This document shows positions 1 to 10,025 of a stretch of 64,000 bases of DNA, piece after piece. Source of the DNA: Bacteroidota bacterium. Its GTDB lineage: Bacteria; Bacteroidota; Bacteroidia; Sphingobacteriales; Sphingobacteriaceae. A program made the position numbers and the translations under genes. The DNA lies in contig JABDEQ010000001.1 of the NCBI GenBank assembly GCA_013286985.1, positions 1 to 64,000 of the forward strand, given 5' to 3'. Position 1 is the first letter of the stretch. Every line of letters begins with the position of its first letter. The notes under the pieces were generated by a model. That model had not been told where the DNA came from. It saw nothing but the letters and a program-made list of their open reading frames with translations, and made no database searches.

Positions 1-2
1 GC

Positions 3-896
3 AATATTGAGAACGAGCTACAGGTAAAAATCCTTGATCGTAATAACCTGATATTAGACATATTTGCAGGCCGCGCACAAACGGCCCAGGCCAAAACACA
101 GGTTGAACTGGCCCAATTGCAATATTTATTACCGCGCCTAACCCGATTATGGACGCACTTAGAGCGCCAGAAAGGTGGTATTGGTATGCGCGGACCGGGT
201 GAATCGCAGATTGAGACTGACCGTCGATTAATTCTGAACAAAATATCCCTGCTAAAGGATAAACTAAAAAACATCGACCGGCAAAACGAAACACAGCGTA
301 AAAACCGGCAACAAATGGTACGTGTAGCACTGGTGGGTTATACCAACGTGGGTAAATCAACCATTATGAACATGCTGTCAAAATCGGAAGTATTTGCCGA
401 AAATAAGTTATTCGCAACGCTGGATACTACGGTTAGAAAAGTGGTGATTGACAATGTTCCTTTCCTGTTATCAGATACGGTTGGATTTATCCGTAAACTG
501 CCTCACCAACTGGTAGAGTGTTTTAAATCGACTTTAGATGAAGTTCGCGAGGCGGATATCCTGATCCATGTGGTAGATATTTCGCATCCTAACTTTGAGG
601 ACCAAATACATACCGTTAATGAAACGCTTAAGGAAATTGGGGCTATTGATAAACGCGTAATAACCGTATTTAACAAAATAGATGCCTTCGAACCCGAAAA
701 CCACAATATTGAGGAACAAGCTGAGCCACTAACCCTGCACGACTTTAAAAATAGCTGGATGGCAAAAAATAATAGCCCGGCTATATTTATATCAGCTACC
801 GAAAAAGAGAATATTGAGGAGTTCAGGTCATTACTTTATGAAGAGGTAAAAGCGATACATACTGAAAGATATCCGTACGACCATTTGTTGTATTAA
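3..896 (+). CDS. hflX: GTPase HflX, 5' end outside the window
   Basis: Ribosome-associated GTPase of the Obg-HflX class; in other bacteria HflX splits stalled or heat-damaged 70S ribosomes. The frame is open from base 3, so the gene starts upstream of the window and only about 297 C-terminal codons are visible. The part before the first possible start reads as the HflX N-terminal domain ([21 protein letters not shown]), followed by the glycine-rich [15 protein letters not shown] linker, a P-loop (GYTNVGKST, about 336-362), the switch motif DTVGF and the guanine-specificity motif NKID. A start at TTG 117 would cut the domain in half and is not credible. A hairpin terminator follows the stop. 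Family assignment is secure. Confidence 0.95.
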   Translation, partial: NIENELQVKILDRNNLILDIFAGRAQTAQAKTQVELAQLQYLLPRLTRLWTHLERQKGGIGMRGPGESQIETDRRLILNKISLLKDKLKNIDRQNETQRKNRQQMVRVALVGYTNVGKSTIMNMLSKSEVFAENKLFATLDTTVRKVVIDNVPFLLSDTVGFIRKLPHQLVECFKSTLDEVREADILIHVVDISHPNFEDQIHTVNETLKEIGAIDKRVITVFNKIDAFEPENHNIEEQAEPLTLHDFKNSWMAKNNSPAIFISATEKENIEEFRSLLYEEVKAIHTERYPYDHLLY

Positions 897-981
897 AAGT
901 TGGGAACCTATGCTCAATCAATACGATAAAATCGCATGACCACGTTAAGCACTCGTTGTAAACGAGCGCAAGACTGTAAAT

Positions 982-1012
982 AAAAGCGTAAGACTATTCG
1001 TCTTGCGCTTTT
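982..1012. terminator. Bidirectional hairpin terminator between hflX and the TPR gene
   Basis: Arms 982-994 and 1000-1012 pair over 13 bp with one G-T mismatch around a 5-nt loop (TATTC). T-rich sequence follows on the plus strand, and A-rich sequence on the left serves the minus strand. The hairpin overlaps the stop codon of the TPR gene and sits between convergent genes. Confidence 0.7.
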
Positions 1013-3323
1013 ATTTTTTGGCGCTTTTGCCTTTTTCGGCAACTGCCAAATTATTTTTCAAAACCTCATAATCGGGCTTTAATTGCAATCCGTTTTTTGC
1101 TGCTGCAATAGCATCATCCCAATTACCTAATTGGTTGTTAGCAGCACAAATATTATTATAAGCCAGCGGATAATCGGGCTGTATCTGTAAAGCATAGTTA
1201 CAATTGGCAATACATTGCTTAAACTGCCCCTGGTTAAAATAAATCAGGCTCAGGTCAATAAAATCGGCAGCGGTGAGTCCGGTAGGTATTATCCCTTCAT
1301 CTTCCAAAGCTTTTTCGGTAGCCAGCAGATTATCTTTCGCAAACAAAAAATCAGGTTTCAAACGTAAAGCTATTTTAAGGGCCGTATCGGCTTCACGGTA
1401 TTGTTTTAATTTGATAAAGGCCGCGCCAATATTATTATAAGCTTCGGCCGATGATGGTTTTAACTGTAAGGCTTCTTTTGCAGTGCTGATACTTTGCTCA
1501 TATCTGTTTGCCTCGTAATTAAGTTTACTCAGGTTTAAATACTTATTAAAATCGGGCGCTTTTTTAATGGCGATATCTTCTAAATCAAGTTCATTTCGTT
1601 TCAGGTTGGCGGCATTTAAATAACTTAATGCATCAGCATTACCGGGTGATAGCCGCAGGGTTTGGTTAGCCAGCTTTTTTAACTCATCCCAACGCCCCGT
1701 CATACTATAAATATTCATCAGTTGGATACGCGGCTCTACATACAAAGGCGATAGCTTTATGGCTTCCAACAGCGTCGGCTCCGCTTCACTGTAACGTAAC
1801 TGGCGCGCCAAAAACGCCCCGTAATAATAATAGGCATCGGGCAACTTATTGCCAAGCTCAACACCCATCCTGTAAAAATGATCGGCCAATTCAATTTGCC
1901 CTTCTTTCTCTTTTATAATACCCATATTGGTGTATGAAAAAGCATATTCGGGTAAAATGCCAATCGCTTTGCGCAGGTTGGTCTCGGCTTCATTAAATCG
2001 TTGTTCACCCATCAAGGCAACAGCATAGTTCATCAATCCCCGGGCATTTTGCGGACTTTTTATTGATACATCCTGCCAAAGGCTTTCGGCAGTGTGCCAA
2101 ACCTTGTTGCGCTGGTAAGTTCCGTAGGCATAGGCGCCCAATATCAGCATAACAGGGACAATGATCACTGCTTTCTTTACTCGTTTACCATATCGCGTCA
2201 GCAATAAAGCCACTATCCAGCTAACGCTGAGCACCAAACCCACAAAAGGGAAATACATCCGGTGATCGTTTAGCACTTCACCCAATGGAATAATACTCGA
2301 GGTAGGCAGCAGCGCCAAAAAGAACCAGATAATACCAAAACTAATGGGCCGTGTATCCTTATATTTAGCAGTATAAAATGCTGTCGCAATCATCAGCAAA
2401 ATAAATAAGCAGCCGACAAAAAAACGTAGATTCCAAATGGACGGCAGTAATGTCCAGTCGGAGTCGGCACTGAGCGAGGCAGGTAAAAAAAACTCGCCGA
2501 AATAATGCAGTATTACAAAGGGCTGCGTAATAAGGTATTGCAATGGCGATGTACCGCCGGGCTCCCAGGTTTTAGGGGTCATCCAGTCAATAAACACATA
2601 CATTATCGCACAGAAAACAAATGCAGGCAGTGTTTTCATAAACACCTTACCGACCTGTTTCCATTTCTCGTGCCTGAACAGGTCGGTTAAACTCAGTTGC
2701 TCATCAAACAATAAAACGTAAAAAAACAACATGGGTGCAAACATTACCGCAGGCGGCTTGCACAGTGCGCCAATACCCACCGGCAGCAGGTACAAAAAAG
2801 TTTTACGGCAAAAAGGCGAATAAATATACATTACAAATGCGAGCACTACCAGCATGGTTGATTGCACATCGGCCCTTGCAATAATATAGTTTACGGTTTC
2901 GGCATTGGCGGGGTGCAGCATATACCATGTGGTTGCTACAAGTGCCACATAAGTATTTAAATCGCTATTTACAGATTTATCGGGCAGCGCCCTGAACAAA
3001 AAGAACATCAGCAGGCTCTGTATCAGAAACCATATAAAAGTGGAGGTTTGAAAGTATGACGGATAGTAATCGCCGGCAATATAATAATCAATTGCCAATG
3101 ATGTTACGGTTACCGGGCGATAGGCCTGGTTTTGCGGCAATACACTCATGGTGCTGCCATCGGTAAAAAAACGGGGGATATTTTTCAGTGAACGGATATT
3201 GGCATTGTTAACTATAGTATGGTAATCGTCGAACTGAAAGGTATTGTTGAAATGGTTTAAATAAGTAAGCAGCGTAGCCAGCACCATTAACCCGATACCG
3301 GCATAAAGCGTTCGTTTATCCAT
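1011..3323 (-). CDS. Multi-pass membrane protein with C-terminal TPR array (TMTC-like)
   Basis: Membrane protein of about 770 residues. The N-terminal half carries about ten hydrophobic segments like those of O-mannosyltransferase-type (PMT/TMTC, DUF1736) proteins. The C-terminal 350 residues are TPR repeats with typical A-x-x-x-x-P/A-x-x-Y patterns (for example LQLKPSSAEAYNNIGAAF, LRLKPDFLFAKDNL, LQIQPDYPLAYNNI). The long open frame begins at 3476, but those first 51 codons look like untranslated DNA and overlap the divergent sigma-factor start. ATG 3323 gives MDKRTLYAGIGLMVLATLL, a normal first membrane segment, so I chose it. Role: probably a glycan or membrane-protein function; substrate unknown. 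Confidence 0.85.
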   Translation of the reverse strand: MDKRTLYAGIGLMVLATLLTYLNHFNNTFQFDDYHTIVNNANIRSLKNIPRFFTDGSTMSVLPQNQAYRPVTVTSLAIDYYIAGDYYPSYFQTSTFIWFLIQSLLMFFLFRALPDKSVNSDLNTYVALVATTWYMLHPANAETVNYIIARADVQSTMLVVLAFVMYIYSPFCRKTFLYLLPVGIGALCKPPAVMFAPMLFFYVLLFDEQLSLTDLFRHEKWKQVGKVFMKTLPAFVFCAIMYVFIDWMTPKTWEPGGTSPLQYLITQPFVILHYFGEFFLPASLSADSDWTLLPSIWNLRFFVGCLFILLMIATAFYTAKYKDTRPISFGIIWFFLALLPTSSIIPLGEVLNDHRMYFPFVGLVLSVSWIVALLLTRYGKRVKKAVIIVPVMLILGAYAYGTYQRNKVWHTAESLWQDVSIKSPQNARGLMNYAVALMGEQRFNEAETNLRKAIGILPEYAFSYTNMGIIKEKEGQIELADHFYRMGVELGNKLPDAYYYYGAFLARQLRYSEAEPTLLEAIKLSPLYVEPRIQLMNIYSMTGRWDELKKLANQTLRLSPGNADALSYLNAANLKRNELDLEDIAIKKAPDFNKYLNLSKLNYEANRYEQSISTAKEALQLKPSSAEAYNNIGAAFIKLKQYREADTALKIALRLKPDFLFAKDNLLATEKALEDEGIIPTGLTAADFIDLSLIYFNQGQFKQCIANCNYALQIQPDYPLAYNNICAANNQLGNWDDAIAAAKNGLQLKPDYEVLKNNLAVAEKGKSAKK

Positions 3324-3474
3324 GTTTAAAAACCAGCGTTTGTTTTTCTTAACCCGGTAAATATAATGCAGTTTACAGGTTTCTAAAAAAAGAAAATATT
3401 TCCGAAATTGAACCGGCGTAATCCAAAATTCGCAACCCTCATGCAACGTTCCAAAAAACACTGCGTCATATACC

Positions 3475-4053
3475 ATGCAAGCTGATCAAAATTTGGAAGC
3501 AGTATACGTTGACAAACACTACAACCTGGTGGTTGAGTGTAAGCAGGGGAGTAAAAAAGCCTGTTATGAGTTGTACAAATTGTATTCTAAAGCGATGTTG
3601 AACGTTGCCTTTAGGATAGTAGGAAATATTGCCGAAGCTGAGGATGTATTACAGGAAGCTTTTCTGGATGCATTTAGCAAGGTGAAAGATTTCAGACAGG
3701 ATACAACTTTTGGCCTTTGGCTGAAGCAGATAGTAGTAAACCGGTCTATCAATATGCTGCGTAAGCGTAAGCTGGAGCTTATTGAGATGGACGGTGAACA
3801 GATTGAAAACATAGCCGACGAAGAGCCGGAGGATGATGAAGATGTACAATACCAGGCAGCCAGGGTTAAAGAGGCGATAAAGGAACTTCCCGAAGGATAC
3901 AGGTTAGTAATATCATTATACCTGTTGGAGGGTTACGACCACGAAGAAATAGGACAGATTTTGAATATTTCTGAAAACACCTCAAGAACACAGTTTTTGA
4001 GAGCAAAAAGAAAATTGATTGATATTTTAAAATTGAAGGGGATTAAACAATGA
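3475..4053 (+). CDS. ECF-type RNA polymerase sigma factor
   Basis: 192-residue sigma-70 family factor of the extracytoplasmic-function class. Region 2 lies about residues 25-95 (AEDVLQEAFLDAFSKV, then FGLWLKQIVVNRSINMLRK) and region 4 about 130-185 (LPEGYRLVISLYLLEGYDHEEIG, a helix-turn-helix). It redirects RNA polymerase to target promoters. The next gene overlaps its stop by 4 bp (ATGA) and has the form of a membrane anti-sigma factor, so activity is probably controlled by that partner. It diverges from the TPR gene across a 150-bp spacer. Confidence 0.93.
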   Translation: MQADQNLEAVYVDKHYNLVVECKQGSKKACYELYKLYSKAMLNVAFRIVGNIAEAEDVLQEAFLDAFSKVKDFRQDTTFGLWLKQIVVNRSINMLRKRKLELIEMDGEQIENIADEEPEDDEDVQYQAARVKEAIKELPEGYRLVISLYLLEGYDHEEIGQILNISENTSRTQFLRAKRKLIDILKLKGIKQ

Positions 4054-4613
4054 GCAAGCGATTAGAGGATTTTATAGAAATGAACAGGGACCAATTTGAT
4101 GACCTTGAACCATCTGCTGATCTGTGGGCCAAAATTGAGCAACACCTGCCCGCGCACCATGCTGAGTTAAAAATTCGCGAAGCAAAAACATTTTCGCTGG
4201 GTTTTGTAATGCGGGTGGCGGCGGCTGTAATAGTAGTTATGGGTATCGGCTTTGCTACCTACCTACATTCGCAAAGAAAGCAAGGTGTTGATCTGGCGGC
4301 TATTAACCCTATATACGCTCAGCAACAGGTGGAATATACTTCCATGATTGAGTCGCAGCGTACCGAACTTAAGTCTATCGCGAAAACTGATCCGCAGCTT
4401 TATCAGGAATTTAGTACTGAAATTGCCAAAATGGATTCAACCTATAATAAATTAAAAAGCGAGCTGCCTACTAGTCCTAACCAGGAACGGATATTGCACG
4501 CCATGATCCGCAACCTGCAAATACAAACCGAGGTGCTTAACCAGCAACTTAATGTAATTGAGCAATTTAACAAAATGAAAGAAGATCAAAAAAATGAAAC
4601 GAAAAGCATATAA
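4050..4613 (+). CDS. Probable anti-sigma factor, single membrane span
   Basis: 187 residues: a short cytoplasmic N-terminus (MSKRLEDFIEMNRDQFDDLEPSADLW), one membrane segment at about residues 50-74 (VMRVAAAVIVVMGIGFATYL), then a periplasmic region predicted helical or coiled-coil (repeated Q/E/L-rich heptads to the end). Translational coupling to the ECF sigma gene and this topology support an anti-sigma role; no zinc-binding HxxxCxxC motif is seen. It overlaps the following gene by 20 bp. The function rests mainly on context. Confidence 0.7.
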   Translation: MSKRLEDFIEMNRDQFDDLEPSADLWAKIEQHLPAHHAELKIREAKTFSLGFVMRVAAAVIVVMGIGFATYLHSQRKQGVDLAAINPIYAQQQVEYTSMIESQRTELKSIAKTDPQLYQEFSTEIAKMDSTYNKLKSELPTSPNQERILHAMIRNLQIQTEVLNQQLNVIEQFNKMKEDQKNETKSI

Positions 4614-5886
4614 AACAATATTTCCGGCTATTGCTGCTTTAATGGCTATAAGCACTGCATGTTTTGCGCAGGATGTATCTGTTTCTGTAAGTACACAGCC
4701 ATCAGTATCGGTAAAAACTACCGTTAACGAAAAGGATTTGCAAGTGAAAATAGATGACTTGAGCAAAACCCTTAACGAAGGCTTAAAAGATTTAGGTAAA
4801 GGCCTGTCTTTAAGTTTAAATAACATCGGCCCTAAAATAAGCATGCAGGTAAATAACCTGGTTAGCAGTATTAATATTGATGTAGACCCGAATGTAAATG
4901 TGAGTACTGGCACCGGCTCGTCATGCAGTACCAACTCTTCCGGTAGTAACAATGAGTCGTTTTCAAAAAGCGACCGATCTAAAGCCTATTCAAAAACTTA
5001 TCCGATTGATGGGAACGACAGAATCAAACTGAGTAATCAGTACGGCAAAATCACTGTTAACACCTGGGACAGGCACGAGGTAAAGGTTGATGTAGAGATT
5101 AAAGCTGAAGCATCCTCAGATGACGATGCGCAGAAACTGCTGGACGGCGTACAAATTATCGACAGTAAAAATGGCGATGTAGTTTCATTCCGTACAGAAA
5201 TTGGGCATAACGGCAACTCATGGAGCTTTTTTAACATGGGCCGCAGCAAAGTGCGCAAATTGACCATTAACTACAATGTGTTTATGCCGGCGAAAACCGA
5301 CCTGGATGTTGAACAAAGCTATGGAGCAATTGAATTGCCAAGCCTGAATGGCAAAGTAAAAATCAGCTCCTCATATAGCAGCGTATCGGCCCAAAACCTG
5401 AGCAATCCGGCAAATGAGATAGACGGGAGCTATGGCAGCTTGAATGTAAATTCGGTTAACGGAGCCCGGTTAGATTTTTCGTACGGCAGTGTCAATATCG
5501 AAGAGTGTAATAACCTTAAAGCTGATTTGAGCTATGGCTCGTTCAAATTAGGCAGGCTGAAAGGTGTGGCTGAAATGGATTTATCATACGTAGGCGGTTT
5601 TAAGATTGATGAACTGGCAAATTCTTTTAAAAAGCTAAACGTCGATGCATCCTATTCAACCGTATCACTTGGTGTACCCGGCAATAACAATTTTAATTTT
5701 GATATTACCACTACCTATGGCGGTTTCAATTTCAGCGATGATAAAGTTACCGTCACCAGCAAAACACCGCCGGATGGCAGCAAACATCAGGGACCTACGA
5801 AAAACTATAAAGGTCATTTCGGCAAAGAAGGAACAGAATCGCAGGTGAATATCCATTCTAATTACGGCGGCGTTAATTTTGACTAA
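4594..5886 (+). CDS. Secreted beta-repeat protein of DUF4097 type
   Basis: 430 residues with a signal peptide (cleavage near CFAQ, about residue 26). Residues about 30-130 are Ser/Asn/Val-rich. The C-terminal two thirds holds spaced S-Y-G-x or Y-G-G turns (QSYGAIELP, GSYGSLNV, FSYGSVNI, LSYGSFKL, TTYGGFNF, SNYGGVNF), roughly every 20 residues, as expected for a right-handed beta-helix of the DUF4097 class. It is translationally coupled to the sigma/anti-sigma pair, so it is probably an envelope protein made under, or sensed by, that regulator. Substrate or ligand unknown. Confidence 0.75.
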   Translation: MKRKAYKTIFPAIAALMAISTACFAQDVSVSVSTQPSVSVKTTVNEKDLQVKIDDLSKTLNEGLKDLGKGLSLSLNNIGPKISMQVNNLVSSINIDVDPNVNVSTGTGSSCSTNSSGSNNESFSKSDRSKAYSKTYPIDGNDRIKLSNQYGKITVNTWDRHEVKVDVEIKAEASSDDDAQKLLDGVQIIDSKNGDVVSFRTEIGHNGNSWSFFNMGRSKVRKLTINYNVFMPAKTDLDVEQSYGAIELPSLNGKVKISSSYSSVSAQNLSNPANEIDGSYGSLNVNSVNGARLDFSYGSVNIEECNNLKADLSYGSFKLGRLKGVAEMDLSYVGGFKIDELANSFKKLNVDASYSTVSLGVPGNNNFNFDITTTYGGFNFSDDKVTVTSKTPPDGSKHQGPTKNYKGHFGKEGTESQVNIHSNYGGVNFD

Positions 5887-5905
5887 CGTTCAGATACAGG
5901 CATAA

Positions 5906-5952
5906 GTCAGCCCGAAAGTAGTGAAGATATATTCCGCTACTTTCGGGCTGAC
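5906..5952. terminator. Strong hairpin between convergent genes
   Basis: Arms 5906-5921 and 5937-5952 pair perfectly over 16 bp (GTCAGCCCGAAAGTAG and its complement) with a 15-nt loop. No long T tract follows. It lies between the convergent DUF4097-type and DUF6624 genes and probably ends transcription or protects RNA ends in both directions. Confidence 0.6.
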
Positions 5953-5970
5953 AACGTTTAGGCTGAATCC

Positions 5971-6912
5971 TTACTCTTTTGGCAATTTATAATCAATCCC
6001 AAACATTTTGGCATACCTTTCCAATGGCATCAAACCAACGGAAGCGCGGCGTTTGTTTACGTTTGGTTCATCTTCAATGGGCCTTATATAGTATTTATTG
6101 GTTTTGGTATCAAGGCCAATCTGGCTGCCATATATTTGTTTTTTACCTTCTTCAAGGGCCGTGCGATCTTCCAGCAGCGCAAGGTCATCGGCATGGGCTT
6201 TGCCATCTTTTACTGCCTGGCGCATCATGGGCAGGTATTTTTCATGGATGGGCTGGTCGGCATGCTGAATAACCAAAAATTCGGTAACCGTACCTATATC
6301 ACCTACCGCATCCGGCCCAAGCCAGCCATATTTGTCCAGTATATTTTCTGTTTTTATAAGATCGATAGAATCCTTTTTGCCGATCTCGACGCTTAAGGAT
6401 TTCATTTCCTTTGAATCGTAACCGTATTTCTTAATTATAGAATCCATCTTCACCCTGCCCGATTGATCATCTTCATAAACCTGTTTCAGCTCTTCGTATA
6501 CAGGTTTATTATAGTGAGCTTCGGCATTGTCCTCATTTGCTTTAACTAATTTTATTAAAGCTGGCCACCTGTTGCTATTATGCAGGGAAATAAGATCTGA
6601 ATCTTTTATAATATGATTGTAGTTAGTATAGGAGCCGTTGTTAGCTATCAGCATTAAATTGGAAAATGCACTATCAGCATAGCCAGCCATCGACCAGCTG
6701 CAGGCGGCATCATACCTATCGTCGGTCTTTGCGTTCCATTTATTTGCTTTAAATGCGTCCGAATAGGTAAAGGCCGATTCTTTGTATGCTTTAGCATCAT
6801 ACAAAGAATCGGCCTTTTGTACAAGTGACAAATATTGCGGAGAAAACACAACCTGGGCAATGCCCGTTTTAAACAAAAGCAAGCACCCCATTAGTAAAAT
6901 CAGGTTTTTCAT
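5971..6912 (-). CDS. DUF6624 domain protein, exported
   Basis: 313 residues with a signal peptide (MKNLILLMGCLLLFKTGIAQ). The first 110 residues look TPR-like (LVQKADSLYDAKAYKESAFTY). The C-terminal half carries the DUF6624 pattern (KYGWLGPDAVGDIG, FLVIQHAD, LPMMRQAVKDGKA, LALLEDR, YGSQI). No biochemical function is established for this family. The stop faces the hairpin at 5906-5952. A monocistronic gene upstream of which lies the end of uvrA. Confidence 0.75.
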   Translation of the reverse strand: MKNLILLMGCLLLFKTGIAQVVFSPQYLSLVQKADSLYDAKAYKESAFTYSDAFKANKWNAKTDDRYDAACSWSMAGYADSAFSNLMLIANNGSYTNYNHIIKDSDLISLHNSNRWPALIKLVKANEDNAEAHYNKPVYEELKQVYEDDQSGRVKMDSIIKKYGYDSKEMKSLSVEIGKKDSIDLIKTENILDKYGWLGPDAVGDIGTVTEFLVIQHADQPIHEKYLPMMRQAVKDGKAHADDLALLEDRTALEEGKKQIYGSQIGLDTKTNKYYIRPIEDEPNVNKRRASVGLMPLERYAKMFGIDYKLPKE

Positions 6913-6965
6913 TGGCTAAGAATTAAAACCCTAATTTAACTAATTACTTAGTTAATATCAAATTC

Positions 6966-9824
6966 TTATTTCTTTGACCGTGCAGGTTCCATTTCGGCTT
7001 TCAAAAATTTTCCTGTAAAACTTTCTTTCACCTTGCACAATCCTTCGGGTGTACCGCTGAATAGTATTTTACCCCCGCCCGAGCCTCCTTCGGGGCCAAG
7101 GTCAATTACATGGTCAACCACTTTTATCACATCCAGGTTGTGCTCAATTACCAATACGGTATTGCCTTTATCAACCAGTTGATTTAACACGCCGAGTAAT
7201 ACATTAATATCTTCAAAGTGTAAACCGGTAGTAGGCTCATCCAGAATATAAAAAGTATTACCGGTATCTTTTTTGGATAGCTCGGTAGCCAGCTTAACAC
7301 GCTGTGCCTCACCGCCCGATAAGGTGGTAGATGCCTGCCCTAAAGTGATATAACCCAAACCAACATCAAATAAGGTTTTTACCTTACGGTAGATGGCCGG
7401 GATATGCTCAAAAAATGGTGTAGCATCTTCAATACTCATATCCAGTACATCGCTGATGGATTTTCCGCGGTAGCGTACTTCCAGCGTTTCGCGGTTATAT
7501 CTTTTGCCGCTGCATTCTTCACAAGGTACTTGCACATCGGGCAAAAAGTTCATTTCAATAACCTTCATGCCGGCACCCTGGCAGGTTTCGCAACGGCCGC
7601 CCTTTACGTTGAATGAAAATCTGCCGGGTTTATATCCCCTGATCCTTGATTCTGGTAACGCTACGTATAAGTTACGGATATCAGAAAACACACCGGTATA
7701 AGTAGCCGGGTTTGATCGTGGTGTACGGCCAATAGGCGTTTGGTCAATTTCGATAACCTTATCAATGTGTTCCAGTCCTTCAATTTTTTCGTAAGGCAGC
7801 GGATGTTTTTTGGCCCTGAAAAAATGATGATTTAAAATAGGATAAAGCGTTTCTGTAATTAAGCTTGACTTGCCACTGCCTGATACCCCGGTAACGCCAA
7901 TCAGCTTTCCTAACGGAAAATCAACCGATACCTTTTTGAGGTTATGGCCGGTAGCTTTTTTAAGGCTCAACGTTTTGCCGTTACCCTCGCGCCGGTGCTC
8001 AGGGATGGCTATTTCACGCTCACCGTTAATATAGCTGGTGGTAAGGGTATGCTGCTTCATTAATTCAGCAGGCGTACCCTGTGCCACAATTTGTCCACCG
8101 TGCACACCGGCTGCCGGGCCCATATCAATTACATGGTCGGCATGTAGTATCATGTCTTTATCGTGCTCCACCACCAGAACGGTATTACCCAGATCGCGCA
8201 GGTTTTTGAGGGCATTAATTAAGCGTTCGTTATCGCGCTGGTGCAGGCCGATGCTTGGCTCATCCAGAATATACATTACATTCATCAGCTGCGAGCCTAT
8301 TTGCGTGGCCAGCCTGATCCGCTGTGCCTCACCACCCGATAGGGTTTTGGCTGTACGATCAAGCGTTAAATAGCTTAAACCAACGTCCAGCAGGAAAACT
8401 ATCCTGGCTCTTATCTCTTTTAGTATTTCTTTGGCAATAACATTCTGGCGCTCGTTTAGTCGGTCTTCCAGCCCGGTAAACCATTCCTGCAGGGTGTTAA
8501 TATCCATACAGGCCAGCTCGAAGATGTTTTTGTTATCAACCTTAAAATGCAGCGATTCTTTTTTCAGTCTCGCACCATCACAAACCGGGCAGGCTCTTAG
8601 CACCCGGTAGTTTTCCATATCATCCATCCCCTCATCGCCACGGCGCTCCTGTTGCTCTTCCAGCATGCGGATTACACCGTCGAACGAGATCTGGTAACTC
8701 TGCACGTTCCACTTGTTGTATTCCACCGCCACGGTAACCATTTCGGTTGTTCCGTTGAGGATAATATCCAAATGATCCCTTGACAGTTTTTCTATCGGAG
8801 TTGACAACGAAAACTCATACTTTTTGGCCAGCGCCTTTAACACCTGGAATATCCATGTTTCACGATACTCGCCAATGGGGGCCAGGCCACCATTCAGAAT
8901 GCTCAGTTTTGGATTAGGGATAACAGAGGCTTCATCAACCTCAAAAATATAACCCAGGCCGCTACATTTCTCGCAGGCGCCATAAGGCGAGTTAAACGAA
9001 AATGTATTAGGCTGAGGCTCATCATACGAAATGCCCGAAACCGGGTCCATCAGGTATTTGCTATAGTAAGCTACGTTATTGTCTTTATCGGCAATACGGA
9101 TAATACCCTTAGCAATTTTCAGGGCTGCTTGAATAGAGGTGTATAATCGCTTTGTATCGTTCTGGTCAACCACTAACCGATCTACAACAATATCAATATC
9201 ATGAATTTTATAGCGGTCAACCTGCATTTTGGGTTCTACGTCGGCAATAGCGCCATCAATCCAAACTTTCAGGTACCCCTGTTTGCGTATCTGCTCAAAC
9301 AATTCGCGATAATGACCTTTACGGGCCTTTACTACGGGAGCCAGGATATTTACCGGCTGCCCATTAAATTTTTCGGCAATGGTGCGCAGTATCTGCTCTT
9401 CTGACATGCGCTCCATCTTTTCGCCGCTTACATAAGAATATGCTTCGCCGGTACGGGCAAAAAGCAGGCGCATAAAATCATATATCTCGGTAATGGTACC
9501 CACAGTTGAGCGCGGGTTTTTACTGGTGGTTTTTTGCTCTATGGCAATAACCGGGCTCAGTCCCGAAACCTTATCCACATCGGGCCGCTCCATACCGCCC
9601 ATAAACTGGCGCGAGTAGGCCGAAAAGGTTTCCATATAACGGCGCTGCCCCTCTGCGTAAATGGTATCAAATGCTAGTGACGATTTTCCGCTGCCGCTTA
9701 GTCCGGTAATTACCACCAGCTTATTACGCGGAAACGAAACATCAATATTTTTTAAATTATGTACCCGGGCCCCGTAAACTTCAACTTCATTTTGTTCGCC
9801 AAGGTCAATGTGATCTGTAATCAT
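6966..9824 (-). CDS. uvrA: Excinuclease ABC subunit A
   Basis: 952-residue ABC ATPase that scans for DNA lesions in nucleotide-excision repair and loads UvrB. Two nucleotide-binding modules are visible, with P-loops GLSGSGKSS (near residue 42) and GVSGSGKSS (about residue 650), and two LSGGEAQR signature motifs. Zinc-finger cysteines occur as [18 protein letters not shown] and CETCQGAGM...CEECSG. Length is normal for the family. The start [10 protein letters not shown] is preceded by a -7 element at 9929-9936. A cytosolic repair protein; no operon partner. Confidence 0.98.
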   Translation of the reverse strand: MITDHIDLGEQNEVEVYGARVHNLKNIDVSFPRNKLVVITGLSGSGKSSLAFDTIYAEGQRRYMETFSAYSRQFMGGMERPDVDKVSGLSPVIAIEQKTTSKNPRSTVGTITEIYDFMRLLFARTGEAYSYVSGEKMERMSEEQILRTIAEKFNGQPVNILAPVVKARKGHYRELFEQIRKQGYLKVWIDGAIADVEPKMQVDRYKIHDIDIVVDRLVVDQNDTKRLYTSIQAALKIAKGIIRIADKDNNVAYYSKYLMDPVSGISYDEPQPNTFSFNSPYGACEKCSGLGYIFEVDEASVIPNPKLSILNGGLAPIGEYRETWIFQVLKALAKKYEFSLSTPIEKLSRDHLDIILNGTTEMVTVAVEYNKWNVQSYQISFDGVIRMLEEQQERRGDEGMDDMENYRVLRACPVCDGARLKKESLHFKVDNKNIFELACMDINTLQEWFTGLEDRLNERQNVIAKEILKEIRARIVFLLDVGLSYLTLDRTAKTLSGGEAQRIRLATQIGSQLMNVMYILDEPSIGLHQRDNERLINALKNLRDLGNTVLVVEHDKDMILHADHVIDMGPAAGVHGGQIVAQGTPAELMKQHTLTTSYINGEREIAIPEHRREGNGKTLSLKKATGHNLKKVSVDFPLGKLIGVTGVSGSGKSSLITETLYPILNHHFFRAKKHPLPYEKIEGLEHIDKVIEIDQTPIGRTPRSNPATYTGVFSDIRNLYVALPESRIRGYKPGRFSFNVKGGRCETCQGAGMKVIEMNFLPDVQVPCEECSGKRYNRETLEVRYRGKSISDVLDMSIEDATPFFEHIPAIYRKVKTLFDVGLGYITLGQASTTLSGGEAQRVKLATELSKKDTGNTFYILDEPTTGLHFEDINVLLGVLNQLVDKGNTVLVIEHNLDVIKVVDHVIDLGPEGGSGGGKILFSGTPEGLCKVKESFTGKFLKAEMEPARSKK

Positions 9825-9928
9825 GCAATGCTATTGTATTTTGAGTTGATGGAGCTGGCTTTGGTTAATTGGGCCAAAACTTAATTAACCACTCTCCCAA
9901 TCAACTTAATCAACTAACTATCAAAGCG

Positions 9929-9936
9929 CAAATATA
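9929..9936 (-). promoter_or_regulatory. Bacteroidota -7 element upstream of uvrA
   Basis: The minus strand reads TATATTTG, matching TAnnTTTG, about 105 bp upstream of the uvrA start. I see no clear TTTG at the -33 distance, so this is a half-supported promoter. Confidence 0.4.
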
Positions 9937-9939
9937 CGC

Positions 9940-9977
9940 AAAAAAAAGGCCGGTCATCGGGTTAGGATGATCGGCCT
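9940..9977 (-). terminator. Intrinsic terminator of the lytic transglycosylase gene
   Basis: On the minus strand arms 9966-9977 and 9947-9958 pair over 12 bp with one wobble and a 7-nt loop, followed by a run of T (the A tract at 9940-9947). It lies about 50 bp past the stop of the gene at 10026. Confidence 0.8.
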
Positions 9978-10025
9978 GTGAGTGCTCCGTAATTAATTTT
10001 ACTTTATTATGGTTAACCTTGCGGC

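Noticed and set aside
3324..3476. N-terminal 51-residue extension of the TPR membrane protein
   Set aside because: It overlaps the divergent sigma gene and is not like an N-terminus; ATG 3323 starts a normal membrane segment.
4452..4952. 166-codon minus-strand frame opposite the anti-sigma and DUF4097-type genes
   Set aside because: Low-complexity hydrophobic shadow of two well-supported genes on the plus strand.
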